Source: Rhodopseudomonas palustris
GTDB lineage: Bacteria; Pseudomonadota; Alphaproteobacteria; Rhizobiales; Xanthobacteraceae
Direction: 5' to 3'
Length of the DNA stretch: 64,000 nucleotides
NCBI GenBank assembly: GCA_016215605.1
Contig: JACRJB010000015.1
Coordinates: 1 to 64,000, forward strand
Shown here: in pieces, positions 1-7,496 of the stretch
How the letters are laid out: the number at the start of each line of letters is the position of its first letter
Numbering within the stretch: position 1 is the stretch's first letter
Translations under genes and position numbers: made by a program
The notes under the pieces: model-generated
What the model saw: the letters and a program-made list of their open reading frames with translations, nothing else
What the model was told of the DNA's origin: nothing
Databases searched by the model: none

Positions 1-104
1 CACGAGTGGTTTCGGACCAAGTCATTGTGCCCTCCATCGAATCTTTGCAAATCCGACGGAATCACAATCTGCCCGAAATCACTCGCTTAGTTTTCGGCCA
101 GGCT

Positions 105-204
105 CTGAGGAGCCCGGCGAAGCCGGGCGTCTCGAAGGATGGGGGCGAAACATCGCTTGCGGCGCATGGTTCGAGACGGCGCTACGCGCCTCCTCACCAT
201 GAGG
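105..204. repeat. Palindromic intergenic repeat, family D copy 1
   Basis: The first 263 bases contain no supported gene. Most of that stretch is a GC-rich quasi-palindromic repeat running from CTGAGGAGCCCGGCGAAGCC to CTCCTCACCATGAGG. An inverted copy occurs at 11125-11232, with the same AGGAGGCGCGCAGCGCC and TCTCGAAC/GTTCGAGA blocks. No open frame or transposase is attached, so it looks like a REP/BIME-type element. Confidence 0.6.
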
Positions 205-263
205 TTGCACGTGTGGCAAGAGATCGGATTGCCAGCTCCGTTTCCATCAGACGCAGAACTGCA

Positions 264-1331
264 CTAAGCCCCGCGCACGATCTCGCGGACCAGGTCGAGC
301 GTCTCCTCGATCATCGCGCGGCTGACGTCGAGATGGGTGCAGGCGCGGATGCGGCCGTCCATCATCGCCAGCAGCACGCCGCGCCGGCGCAGCGCCGCGA
401 CCATCGCGTCGCCGCGGACGCCGGCGCTGTCGGGGCGGAAGAACACCAGATTGGTGTGCGGCTCCTGCACCTCGACGCCGGCGATCTGCGCCAGGCCGGC
501 GGCCAGCGCGCGGGCGTTGGCGTGATCTTCAGCCAGCCGCTCGACGTGATGATCGAGCGCGTAGTTGCAGGCGGCGGCGATCACGCCGGACTGCCGCATC
601 GATCCGCCGAGCCGCTGCTTCCAGCGCCACACCTCGTCGATGAAGGCGCGCGAGCCCGCCAGCGAGGCGCCGACCGGCGCGCCGAGCCCCTTGCTGAAAT
701 CGATCCACACCGAATCCCAGCCTGCGGCCATCTGGTGCGCGGCGATGCCGGTGGCGACCACCGCGTTCATCAGCCGCGCGCCGTCCATATGGGTGGCGAG
801 CCCGGCCGCCTTGCCGGCGGCGGCGATAGCGTCGAGCGTCGCTTGCGGCCAGATCGTGCCGCCGCCGATATTCGCGGTCTGCTCGACGCTGACCATGGTC
901 TGCGGCGGCTCGTAGCGCGAGCGCGGATGCAGCGCGGCGCGGAACGCCGCCAGCGAGAATTGGCCGCCGTCGCCGTCGAGCGGCGTGATCTGGAAGCCGC
1001 CGAGCGCGGCGTGCGTGCCGCCTTCGCGCGACAAAATGTGCGCGGTGCGGTGCGCGATGATCTCGTCGCCGGGCCGGCAGGTCGCCAGCGTCGCAGTGAC
1101 GTTGCACATCGTGCCGGACGGCAGAAACACCGCGGCTTCCTTGCCGAGCAGCGCGGCGACGCGCGCGTTCAGGGCGTTCGTGGTCGGATCATCGCCGGTC
1201 TGCTCGTCGCCGACCTCGGCGCGCGCCATCGCCTCCCGCATCGCTGCGGTCGGCCGCGTCTGGGTGTCGGACAGCAGATTGATCCGCACCGGCGGCGCAT
1301 TCGGATCGGGCGGGGCGGGGGTGTAGGCCAT
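264..1331 (-). CDS. ltaE: Low-specificity threonine aldolase (beta-eliminating lyase family)
   Basis: 355-aa cytosolic PLP enzyme expected to cleave L-threonine/allo-threonine to glycine and acetaldehyde. Visible family features are the N-terminal INLLSDTQTRPT block, the DEQTGDDPTTNALNARVA substrate segment, the FLPSGTMCN phosphate-binding loop, and WIDFSKGLGAPVG, whose Lys is the expected PLP Schiff-base residue. The start was set at the ATG of MAYTPAP, because the approximately 67 residues of open frame upstream are low-complexity and run through a repeat (1392-1533). It is transcribed alone, downstream of rpsD and separated from it by a terminator. The family is certain; the exact substrate preference is not. 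Confidence 0.9.
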   Translation of the reverse strand: MAYTPAPPDPNAPPVRINLLSDTQTRPTAAMREAMARAEVGDEQTGDDPTTNALNARVAALLGKEAAVFLPSGTMCNVTATLATCRPGDEIIAHRTAHILSREGGTHAALGGFQITPLDGDGGQFSLAAFRAALHPRSRYEPPQTMVSVEQTANIGGGTIWPQATLDAIAAAGKAAGLATHMDGARLMNAVVATGIAAHQMAAGWDSVWIDFSKGLGAPVGASLAGSRAFIDEVWRWKQRLGGSMRQSGVIAAACNYALDHHVERLAEDHANARALAAGLAQIAGVEVQEPHTNLVFFRPDSAGVRGDAMVAALRRRGVLLAMMDGRIRACTHLDVSRAMIEETLDLVREIVRGA

Positions 1332-1391
1332 GCGGGGAGGGTAGCACGGCGACCGTGCGCCCGAAAACAGGGCCGTCTTCATGCGGTCACC

Positions 1392-1533
1392 GTGCCCCGG
1401 ACGCTGCGCAGCGCGCCGCTGTTGCGGCGTGGTGCGCTGCAGATCCGGGGCCCCGGTTGTTGCTTTGAGAAGAAGTAACCGGGGTCCCGGATCTGCGAAG
1501 CGGCACTGCGTGCCGCATCGCGTCCGGGACACG
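1392..1533. repeat. Quasi-palindromic repeat, family A copy 1
   Basis: This approximately 140-bp element begins GTGCCCCGGACGC and ends GCGTCCGGGACAC, so its outer arms are inverted copies. An inner dyad (CCGGGGCCCCGGT / ACCGGGGTCCCGG) lies near the centre. Two further copies are at 7340-7475 and 41983-42108. It sits between threonine aldolase and the rpsD terminator and carries no coding sequence. Confidence 0.75.
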
Positions 1534-1540
1534 GCTCAAA

Positions 1541-1568
1541 CAAAAAGGCCCCGGCGAACCGGGGCCTT
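1541..1568 (-). terminator. Rho-independent terminator of rpsD
   Basis: A perfect 10-bp stem AAGGCCCCGG / CCGGGGCCTT with a 4-nt loop is followed, on the minus strand, by a T run. It lies 60 bases beyond the rpsD stop codon. Confidence 0.9.
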
Positions 1569-1628
1569 GATGCATCGGACTGAGCAGCAATCAGTACGAA
1601 GAAGATTCAGTGGCCGGCGCGAGAGCGC

Positions 1629-2246
1629 TCAGCGCGAATAGAATTCGACGATCAGATGCGGCTCCATCTGCACCGCGAACGGCACGTCGGTGAGGCCGGG
1701 GATGCGCGCGAACTTCGCGGTCATCTTGTTGTGGTCGACGTCGATGTAGTCCGGCACGTCGCGCTCGGCGAGCTGGCTGGCTTCGAGCACGATCGCGAGC
1801 TGCTTCGAGGCTTCCTTGACTTCAATGACGTCGCCGACCCGAACCTTGTAGCTCGAGATGTTGACGCGCTTGCCGTTGACCTTGATGTGGCCGTGATTGA
1901 TGAACTGGCGGGCCGCGAACATCGTCGAGACGAACTTCGAGCGGTACACCACCGTGTCGAGCCGGCGTTCCAACAGGCCGATCAGGTTCTCGCCCGAATC
2001 GCCCTTGAGGCGGGTCGCCTCGACGTAGATCGAATGGAACTGGCGCTCGGAAATGTTGGCGTAGTAGCCCTTCAGCTTCTGCTTGGCGCGCAGCTGCACG
2101 CCGAAGTCGGACAGCTTGCCCTTGCGGCGCTGGCCGTGCTGGCCGGGGCCGTATTCGCGGCGGTTGACCGGGCTCTTCGGGCGGCCCCAGATGTTCTGGC
2201 CCATCCGGCGGTCGATTTTATACTTGGCTTCACTGCGCTTTGTCAT
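1629..2246 (-). CDS. rpsD: 30S ribosomal protein S4
   Basis: 205 aa, the standard length for S4. It is a primary 16S rRNA-binding protein of the small subunit and, in many bacteria, a translational repressor of its own operon. It opens [20 protein letters not shown] and has the alphaproteobacterial [14 protein letters not shown] block. The S4 RNA-binding domain (about residues 95-160) includes [25 protein letters not shown] and [11 protein letters not shown]. The start at MTKRS was chosen because 35 upstream in-frame residues do not resemble S4. It is monocistronic, with a hairpin terminator on each side. Confidence 0.98.
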   Translation of the reverse strand: MTKRSEAKYKIDRRMGQNIWGRPKSPVNRREYGPGQHGQRRKGKLSDFGVQLRAKQKLKGYYANISERQFHSIYVEATRLKGDSGENLIGLLERRLDTVVYRSKFVSTMFAARQFINHGHIKVNGKRVNISSYKVRVGDVIEVKEASKQLAIVLEASQLAERDVPDYIDVDHNKMTAKFARIPGLTDVPFAVQMEPHLIVEFYSR

Positions 2247-2365
2247 CGCGTCCTCGGTTTGATCATGGATGAGGAGACGCGCCCTCCTGTGCGGCCGGAG
2301 AATTCCTGCCGCCGACAGGTCCGGCCCCAAAGCTGAAGAGGGGAGGACCACGGGTCGCGAAACGC

Positions 2366-2389
2366 AACGCGGGCCGAAAGGCCCGCGTT
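2366..2389 (-). terminator. Hairpin between the HicAB-like pair and rpsD
   Basis: A perfect 10-bp stem AACGCGGGCC / GGCCCGCGTT closed by a GAAA tetraloop lies between the end of the upstream minus-strand gene pair (2488) and the rpsD start. The T run is weak, so it may act as an intrinsic or assisted terminator. Confidence 0.75.
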
Positions 2390-2487
2390 GTTGGCCGGGT
2401 TCTAGGGAGAAACCCGCCGGATGTCAATTCGGCCGGGGCGGGACAGGGGCGCCGGCGAGCGCTGCTTCGCCGGACCGCACCGACCGG

Positions 2488-3027
2488 TCAGGCGGCTTCG
2501 AGCGCCTGTGCGTAAGCCTGCAAGCCGCCCTCCAGCGTGTCCCGGAACCCCGGATCGGGCGATGCGGCGGTGATGTTGGCCAGGCGCACCGCTTCGGCCG
2601 CGATGGCGTCGTCCCGGCTGAGCTTGCTGTTGCCGTAGAGCCATTTCGCCACGACGGCCCAGTCCCAGAGCGGGCTGTCGGAGGTGACGCGGGCGATCGG
2701 TGCGGGAAAGTTCTTTCCTCTTTGTCCCTTGGCATATTGGGTGATCGCGGCCCGAGTGAGTCCGCTCCGCGCCGCGATGTCGGACAGGCTGACCAGCGGG
2801 TCGGGTTCGATTCGGTCGACCGTGGCGCCCGCCGCCCGCACCGACTCCAGCGCCGAAGCGATCGCTTCGCCGATCGAGGGGGCCTCCCGGGTGAAGTCGA
2901 CGATGATCCGGCCTTTCTGGAACGAGATCGTCGCGTCGTCGCAGCCGGCCAGAAAGAATCGGTCGGCGAAATCCGCAGATTCGGGGTCGAGACCGGAGGC
3001 GATGACGCTGAACTCAAATGCCTTCAT
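2488..3027 (-). CDS. HTH DNA-binding protein, probable antitoxin of a HicAB-like pair
   Basis: 179 aa. Residues 1-70 form a small alpha/beta region that reads like a HicB-type N-terminus. Residues about 79-102 (LSDIAARSGLTRAAITQYAKG) form a clear helix-turn-helix, and the following block ends in the WDWAVVAKWLYG motif seen in small HTH regulators. Its ATG lies 14 bases inside the 3' end of the preceding small gene and has a good AGGAG site there, indicating translational coupling. Toxin-first order, an overlapping small partner and a palindromic promoter suggest an autoregulated toxin-antitoxin module. The HTH is seen; the antitoxin role is inferred, and a simple transcription factor is the alternative. 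Confidence 0.6.
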   Translation of the reverse strand: MKAFEFSVIASGLDPESADFADRFFLAGCDDATISFQKGRIIVDFTREAPSIGEAIASALESVRAAGATVDRIEPDPLVSLSDIAARSGLTRAAITQYAKGQRGKNFPAPIARVTSDSPLWDWAVVAKWLYGNSKLSRDDAIAAEAVRLANITAASPDPGFRDTLEGGLQAYAQALEAA

Positions 3028-3265
3028 CGGCGTCTCCTGCGGCGTGATGCGGACATCGCGCGATCTGCCTCAGCAACTGTCGGGCGTGGTTCTCCGGGTT
3101 GCGCGGCGTCGACCAGACGAACAGCACGCACCCGTCGCGGTCGTGATGTGGGCACAGCAGCTTGGCCCAGGCATGCCCGCTGACCTTCACCCACGACCAT
3201 CCTTGCTCCTCGGCAAAGCTGACGGCGGCTTCGATCTCCTTGCTCGGATGCGTCGGCCGCCCCAC
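3014..3265 (-). CDS. Small HicA-like protein, putative toxin
   Basis: About 83 aa. The segment SFAEEQGWSWVKVSGHAWAK, then CP, DGCVLFVWSTPRNPENHARQL and LRQIARCP, has the helix, strand(GH), strand, strand, helix pattern of HicA-type dsRBD-fold mRNA interferases. The GH (H near residue 31-33) falls where HicA has its catalytic His. A TTG at 3271 and a GTG at 3265 are both possible starts. GTG is preferred because a G-rich Shine-Dalgarno-like run lies 8 bases upstream. It overlaps the HTH gene by 14 bases. The fold match is by eye and weak, so this is a candidate only. Confidence 0.5.
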   Translation of the reverse strand: MGRPTHPSKEIEAAVSFAEEQGWSWVKVSGHAWAKLLCPHHDRDGCVLFVWSTPRNPENHARQLLRQIARCPHHAAGDADEGI

Positions 3266-3301
3266 GATCAATGCCCCCCAAATCTGGGTGGAGCGTTAAC
3301 A

Positions 3302-3355
3302 AATGTCAACATGGTGTCAATCTGGCGTCAATTTGTAAAAATGATAATATTATCA
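3302..3355 (-). promoter_or_regulatory. AT-rich promoter/operator of the HicAB-like pair
   Basis: An AT-rich patch in a GC-rich genome. It contains three spaced copies of the TGTCAA/CGTCAA hexamer (3304, 3315, 3327) and a perfect 14-bp palindrome TGATAATATTATCA at 3342-3355. Its position just upstream of the pair suits an autoregulatory operator. The binding protein is inferred. Confidence 0.55.
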
Positions 3356-3384
3356 GTAGCTTGTAGTACGAAAACTGGTCTCGC

Positions 3385-4167
3385 CTACGCCCCCACCGCC
3401 CGCGCCGGGAGTTTTCCGGTGGTGGGGCAGTACATCGCCTGCAATTCGCCGGTGATGGCGGTGTTCAGCACCTGTTCGAGCCGGGTCATGATCCGGGCGA
3501 CCGGGGCGGCGTCGATCAGGCGGTGGTCGAAACGGATCACCATGGTCAGGCGGTGGTCGTCGTCGAGCCGGCCGTAGCTCAGCATGTAGGGCCCGGGGCT
3601 CATCGGATAGAGGTCGCCTTCGCCGATCGCCGACACCGACGACAGGCCGAAACTGCCGAAGAAATTCGCGCGCTGGCGGGCCAGCGACAGCCCGCTCCAC
3701 CACACCAGCCGCCGCACCGGCCAGGGCAGCGCGCCGATCCGCAGCAGCTTGCGGAACATCGGGACAGCGTCGACCGGGGCCGTCTGCGCCTCGCGGATGA
3801 GGCCGTCGACGCAGGCCAGCGACAATTCGTCGGGCGCCACCACCTTCTGCATCAGCACGCAGTCTTCGCCGTCGATCTCGCGGGCGATCGCGATCGCGCC
3901 GACGCTGCGCGGCAGTTCGTAGAAATGCGGCCACGGGAAATCGATCACCAGCGTCCGCAGGATCGGCTGTTCGCGCGCCACCAGCGCGAACGCCTTGGCG
4001 ACGATCGCGGCGAAGCCGGGCGGCGACGGCAGCCGGGCGCGCGCATGCGCCAGCGGCGCCAGATCGAGCGTGCGCTGATAAGTAATCAGCGGCACGCCCT
4101 CCGAGGCGCGCATCAGGTCGGCGATCAGTCGCCGCCGCAGCGAGATTTTTCGGATGGTTCCGCGCAC
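3385..4167 (-). CDS. Stand-alone 2-oxoacid dehydrogenase (E2)-like acyltransferase
   Basis: 260 aa, resembling only the catalytic domain of dihydrolipoamide acyltransferases. No lipoyl or E1/E3-binding domain precedes it. The C-terminal motif is VIRFDHRLIDAAPVARIM. Family E2 enzymes have DHRxxDG with His as catalyst; here the final Gly is Ala. An FGSFGLSSV segment matches the preceding conserved strand. It begins 3 bases after the cupin gene stop, so the two are probably cotranscribed. Likely an acyl-CoA-dependent acyltransferase of unknown acceptor. The family is well supported, the substrate unknown. Confidence 0.75.
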   Translation of the reverse strand: MRGTIRKISLRRRLIADLMRASEGVPLITYQRTLDLAPLAHARARLPSPPGFAAIVAKAFALVAREQPILRTLVIDFPWPHFYELPRSVGAIAIAREIDGEDCVLMQKVVAPDELSLACVDGLIREAQTAPVDAVPMFRKLLRIGALPWPVRRLVWWSGLSLARQRANFFGSFGLSSVSAIGEGDLYPMSPGPYMLSYGRLDDDHRLTMVIRFDHRLIDAAPVARIMTRLEQVLNTAITGELQAMYCPTTGKLPARAVGA

Positions 4168-4170
4168 GGT

Positions 4171-4557
4171 CTACGGCGCCGGTGTCGCGAGGGGCTTGGT
4201 CTTGTCGACCACCCAGACCGCCATGACCTTGGCGCCCTTGTCGCCGTGAACCTTGGCGTCGTGCACGACGCCCGCGGGAATCGCGTAGGAATCGCCGGCC
4301 TTGAGATGCTTGTCGGCCTGACCGTCGATGCTCATCACCGCTTCGCCTTCCAGCAGATACCCGGTCTCGATGCCGGGATGGGTATGGCGGCCAATGCTGC
4401 CGCCCGGCGGAAGTTCCGCCAGCCCGCTGACCGTGACGTAGCCGTCGGGGAACTCGACTTTCTGCAGGGGAGTCCGTTTGATCCCGCTCTGCTGCTGGGC
4501 GACCGCGGTTCCGGCAAGGACGGCGACGGTGAGCGCGATCAGAATTCTCTTGGCCAT
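4171..4557 (-). CDS. Exported cupin-domain protein
   Basis: 128 aa. An N-terminal signal peptide (MAKRILIALTVAVLAGTAVA) predicts export to the periplasm. Cupin motif 1 appears as GRHTHPGIETGYLLEG, with two His and one Glu metal ligands. Motif 2 is around AIPAGVVHDAKVHG. The ATG at 4557 has a GGGAGAG site; the 11 residues upstream are excluded because they would bury the signal peptide. It precedes and nearly touches the E2-like gene. Such single-cupin exported proteins are common and mostly uncharacterised. Confidence 0.85.
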   Translation of the reverse strand: MAKRILIALTVAVLAGTAVAQQQSGIKRTPLQKVEFPDGYVTVSGLAELPPGGSIGRHTHPGIETGYLLEGEAVMSIDGQADKHLKAGDSYAIPAGVVHDAKVHGDKGAKVMAVWVVDKTKPLATPAP

Positions 4558-4610
4558 GCGGTCTCTCCCTGCCTGAGAAACTAGCAGCAAGGGGCCACAC
4601 CGAAAAGCAG

Positions 4611-5399
4611 TCAGGCTAAAATATGGCCGCTAAAATAAGGGGAAATGGTCGGAGACAGCCGGTGCGACCGTCCGGAAGTGAACACCATTGCGACGCCCGG
4701 TGCGTCGCCATGGCCGCTGGCGGTGCCGAGCAGCGTGACCACCCGCCGGGCGATCGCCGGCGCCGGATCGATCCAGTCGACCGGCCACGGCGCCAGTCGG
4801 ACCAGCCGGTCCAGCAGCAGAGGGTAATGGGTGCAGGCGAGCACGATGGTGTCGGTGCGGCTGCCGTCGCCGGCGACGAAGCAGGGCGCGATCTCGGCGC
4901 GAATCGCCTCGTCGGACACCTCGGCGCCGCCGAGCGCGGCCTCGGCGAGCGAGGCGAGGTGTACCGAGCCGACCAGCTTGACGTCGCAGCCGCCGGCGAA
5001 ATCGCGGATCAGCGCGCGGGTGTATTCCAGCCGCACGGTGCCGCTGGTGCCGAGCACCGAGACGCGCTTGGTCTTCGAGGACGCGCAGGCCGGCTTGATC
5101 GCCGGCACGGTGCCGACGAACGGCACGTCATAGCGCGCCCGCAGCGGCGCCAGCGTCATGGTCGAGGCGGTGTTGCAGGCGATCACGACGAGGTCCGGCG
5201 CGTGCGCGTCGAGCAACTCGCCCATCAGCGGCACGACGCGGCCGATCACCGCGTCCTCGCTGCGCTGGCCGTAGGGGAAGAACGCGTCGTCACCGACATA
5301 GACGTAGCGCGCATCCGGCCGCGCGCGCACGACCTCGCGCAGCACGGTCAGCCCGCCGAGGCCGGAATCGAACACCAGAATCGTCGGATGCGAAGCCAC
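4611..5399 (-). CDS. murI: Glutamate racemase
   Basis: 262 aa, cytosolic, making D-glutamate for peptidoglycan. The N-terminus has FDSGLGGLTVL (Asp/Ser of the active site), followed by YVGDDAFFPYG. Both catalytic cysteines are visible, in VVIACNTASTMTL and LACTHYPLLLD. A GTG at 5399 is the best start: no in-frame ATG precedes it, and the frame continues upstream into unrelated sequence. Length and motifs match the family. Confidence 0.95.
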   Translation of the reverse strand: MASHPTILVFDSGLGGLTVLREVVRARPDARYVYVGDDAFFPYGQRSEDAVIGRVVPLMGELLDAHAPDLVVIACNTASTMTLAPLRARYDVPFVGTVPAIKPACASSKTKRVSVLGTSGTVRLEYTRALIRDFAGGCDVKLVGSVHLASLAEAALGGAEVSDEAIRAEIAPCFVAGDGSRTDTIVLACTHYPLLLDRLVRLAPWPVDWIDPAPAIARRVVTLLGTASGHGDAPGVAMVFTSGRSHRLSPTISPYFSGHILA

Positions 5400-5566
5400 G
5401 GCGCGACCATATCGCAGCTTGGTTAGTTTTCGGTTGTCGCCGGCGCGGTGCAGGCCTGCGCGTCGGGCAGGGCGGGCCGCGACGCGGTCGCTGCGCTGCT
5501 CGAAACGGCGAGGGCGGGCCGCTCGCGGTCCCGCTCCCCGTGGCGTCGAGGATGCGCGTCGCTGTC

Positions 5567-7198
5567 TCAGTTCACCTGCCGGTCCTTGCCGGCCCAATAC
5601 GGGTCGCGCAGGTGGCGGCGCAGGATCTTGCCCGAGGCGTTGCGCGGCAACGCCGGGATGAAGTCGATCGACTTCGGCGTCTTGTAGCCGGCGATCCGGG
5701 TGCGGGTGAAGCCGATGATGTCCTGCGCGCTGGCTTCCTTGCCGGGCTTCATCACCACCACGGCCTTGACCGCCTCGCCCCATTGATCGTCCGGCACGCC
5801 CACCACCGCGACTTCTGCGACGTCCGGATGATCGCAGATCGCGCTCTCGACTTCGGCCGGATAGATATTCTCGCCGCCGGAGATGATCATGTCCTTGATG
5901 CGGTCGTGGATGTAGACGTAGCCGTCCTCGTCCATGTAGCCGGCGTCGCCGGTGCGCAGCCAGTTGTCGCCGTCGATCGTCTTCCGCGTCGCATCCGGCA
6001 GATTCCAGTAGCCGGCCATGTTGGAGCCGGAGCGGGTGGCGATCTCGCCGACCGCGCGCGGCGGCAGCGGCTTGCCGTCCGGATCGAGGATCGCGATCTC
6101 GACGCCGGGCAGCGCCTTGCCGGCCGAGCGCATCCGCTCCAGCCCCTCGACGTGATCCTCGGGCGGCAGCGCCACGATGGTGCCGGTGGTCTCGGTCATG
6201 CCGTACATCTGCACGAAGCCGCATTTGAACACGTCGATGCATTCCTTCAGCAGCGCCGCCGGAATCGGCGAGGCGCCGTACAGCATGTATTTCAGCCGCG
6301 AGAAATCGACCTCGCGGGCGCGCGGCTGCCGCACCACGAACTGCATCGCGGCCGGCACCATGAACAGCTTGGTGATGCCGGACTGCTCGAAGAAGTCGAG
6401 CACCTTGGTCGGATCGAACTCGCGCGCGATCACGCCTTTGGCGCCGTGATAGATACTCATCATGCCCCAGCCGGAGCCGCCGATGTGGAACACCGGCATC
6501 GCGATCAGCGAGACGTCGTCGGTGGTCCAGATGTTCCAGTCCGGCGTGTTGTCGCGCCCGGCGCGGACCAGCGACAGGAAGTTGGCGTGGCTCAGCATCG
6601 CGCCCTTCGGCTTGCCGGTGGTGCCGGAGGTGTAGAGCTGGATCGCGATGTCGCTCGGCGCCACCGCGACCTGCGGGTCGGTGGCCGGTTGCGCGTCGCG
6701 CCATTTGCCGAAGTCCTGCCACTCCGGCGCGCCGCCCTCGGTGGTGATGATGTGGCGCACGCTCGGGATCTGATCCTTCAGGCCGCGGATCTGGTCGACG
6801 AATTCGGGGCCGACGAACAGGATCGCCGCCTTGCAGTCCTCGACGATGTAGGCGATCTCCGGCCCGGCGAGCCGCCAGTTCACCGGCGCGATCACCACAT
6901 TGGCCTTCATCGCGCCGGCCCACAGCTCGAAATACACGTCGCTGTTCTTGCCGAGATAAGCGATCCGCTCCGTCGGCTTGACGCCGCTCGCGGCGAGCGC
7001 ACGGGCGATCTGGTTGGTGTGGGCGTCGAACTGCGCGAAGCTGGTGATGCGCCCTTCGAATTCGTACAGAATCTCGTCGCCGCGGGTTCTGGCCTGGGCG
7101 CGGACGACGTCGGCCAGATTGGCCGGCTCGGCCGCCGCGTTCGGCGCCGAAGAGGCGTGCGACGCGGCTGTGCGGGTCTGCTCCTGAAGCTCGGACAT
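5567..7198 (-). CDS. AMP-forming acyl-CoA synthetase (fatty acid-CoA ligase)
   Basis: 543 aa, ANL superfamily. It activates a carboxylic acid with ATP and CoA. The P-loop is YTSGTTGKPKGAM. A YGMTETTG adenylate motif, TGDAGYMDEDGYVYIHDR (A7/A8 hinge) and the C-terminal catalytic Lys region NASGKILRRHLR are all present. The ATG at 7198 has an AGGGAG site; a GTG six bases upstream is less likely. The neighbouring DECR-type reductase, enoyl-CoA hydratase and second synthetase suggest aliphatic or aromatic acid catabolism. Substrate chain length cannot be read from the sequence. Confidence 0.93.
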   Translation of the reverse strand: MSELQEQTRTAASHASSAPNAAAEPANLADVVRAQARTRGDEILYEFEGRITSFAQFDAHTNQIARALAASGVKPTERIAYLGKNSDVYFELWAGAMKANVVIAPVNWRLAGPEIAYIVEDCKAAILFVGPEFVDQIRGLKDQIPSVRHIITTEGGAPEWQDFGKWRDAQPATDPQVAVAPSDIAIQLYTSGTTGKPKGAMLSHANFLSLVRAGRDNTPDWNIWTTDDVSLIAMPVFHIGGSGWGMMSIYHGAKGVIAREFDPTKVLDFFEQSGITKLFMVPAAMQFVVRQPRAREVDFSRLKYMLYGASPIPAALLKECIDVFKCGFVQMYGMTETTGTIVALPPEDHVEGLERMRSAGKALPGVEIAILDPDGKPLPPRAVGEIATRSGSNMAGYWNLPDATRKTIDGDNWLRTGDAGYMDEDGYVYIHDRIKDMIISGGENIYPAEVESAICDHPDVAEVAVVGVPDDQWGEAVKAVVVMKPGKEASAQDIIGFTRTRIAGYKTPKSIDFIPALPRNASGKILRRHLRDPYWAGKDRQVN

Positions 7199-7339
7199 GG
7201 TCACTCCCTGGGTGATTTTTTGTTAGTTACTTGTGATTGCAGAAAGTCTGCCGCGCTTTACGCGCAAACACAAGCGGGAGGGAGTGTCGCGGAGGAAGGG
7301 GGGAGCAAGGTCACCATCGTGCAGCACGCAGGTGGGCGT

Positions 7340-7475
7340 GTGTCCCGGGCGCGGTGCAGCGTGAAACGCTGCTCCGCCGAACCGGGACCTTTACGGATGC
7401 CGCGTTCCGTCGTGGTCCCGGATCAGCAGCGCACCACGCCGCAAGGGCGGCGTGCTGCGCAGCATCCGGGACACG
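7340..7475. repeat. Quasi-palindromic repeat, family A copy 2
   Basis: Begins GTGTCCCGGGCGC and ends ATCCGGGACACGAG, with internal GAACCGGGACC / GTGGTCCCGGATC blocks as in the copies at 1392 and 41983. It fills most of the 298-base gap between the acyl-CoA synthetase and the reductase gene. Nothing else is seen in that gap. Confidence 0.7.
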
Positions 7476-7496
7476 AGACGAGAGGCGTCGGTCGAA

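Noticed and set aside
6..1478. 490-residue plus-strand open frame across the threonine aldolase gene
   Set aside because: Arg/Ala-rich and without any family segment. It is the antisense shadow of the aldolase and of repeat A in high-GC DNA.
4611..6923. 770-residue minus-strand frame that ends in glutamate racemase
   Set aside because: The first approximately 500 residues are an out-of-frame shadow of the acyl-CoA synthetase at 5567-7198. Only the last 262 residues (murI, GTG start) are real, so there is no fusion.
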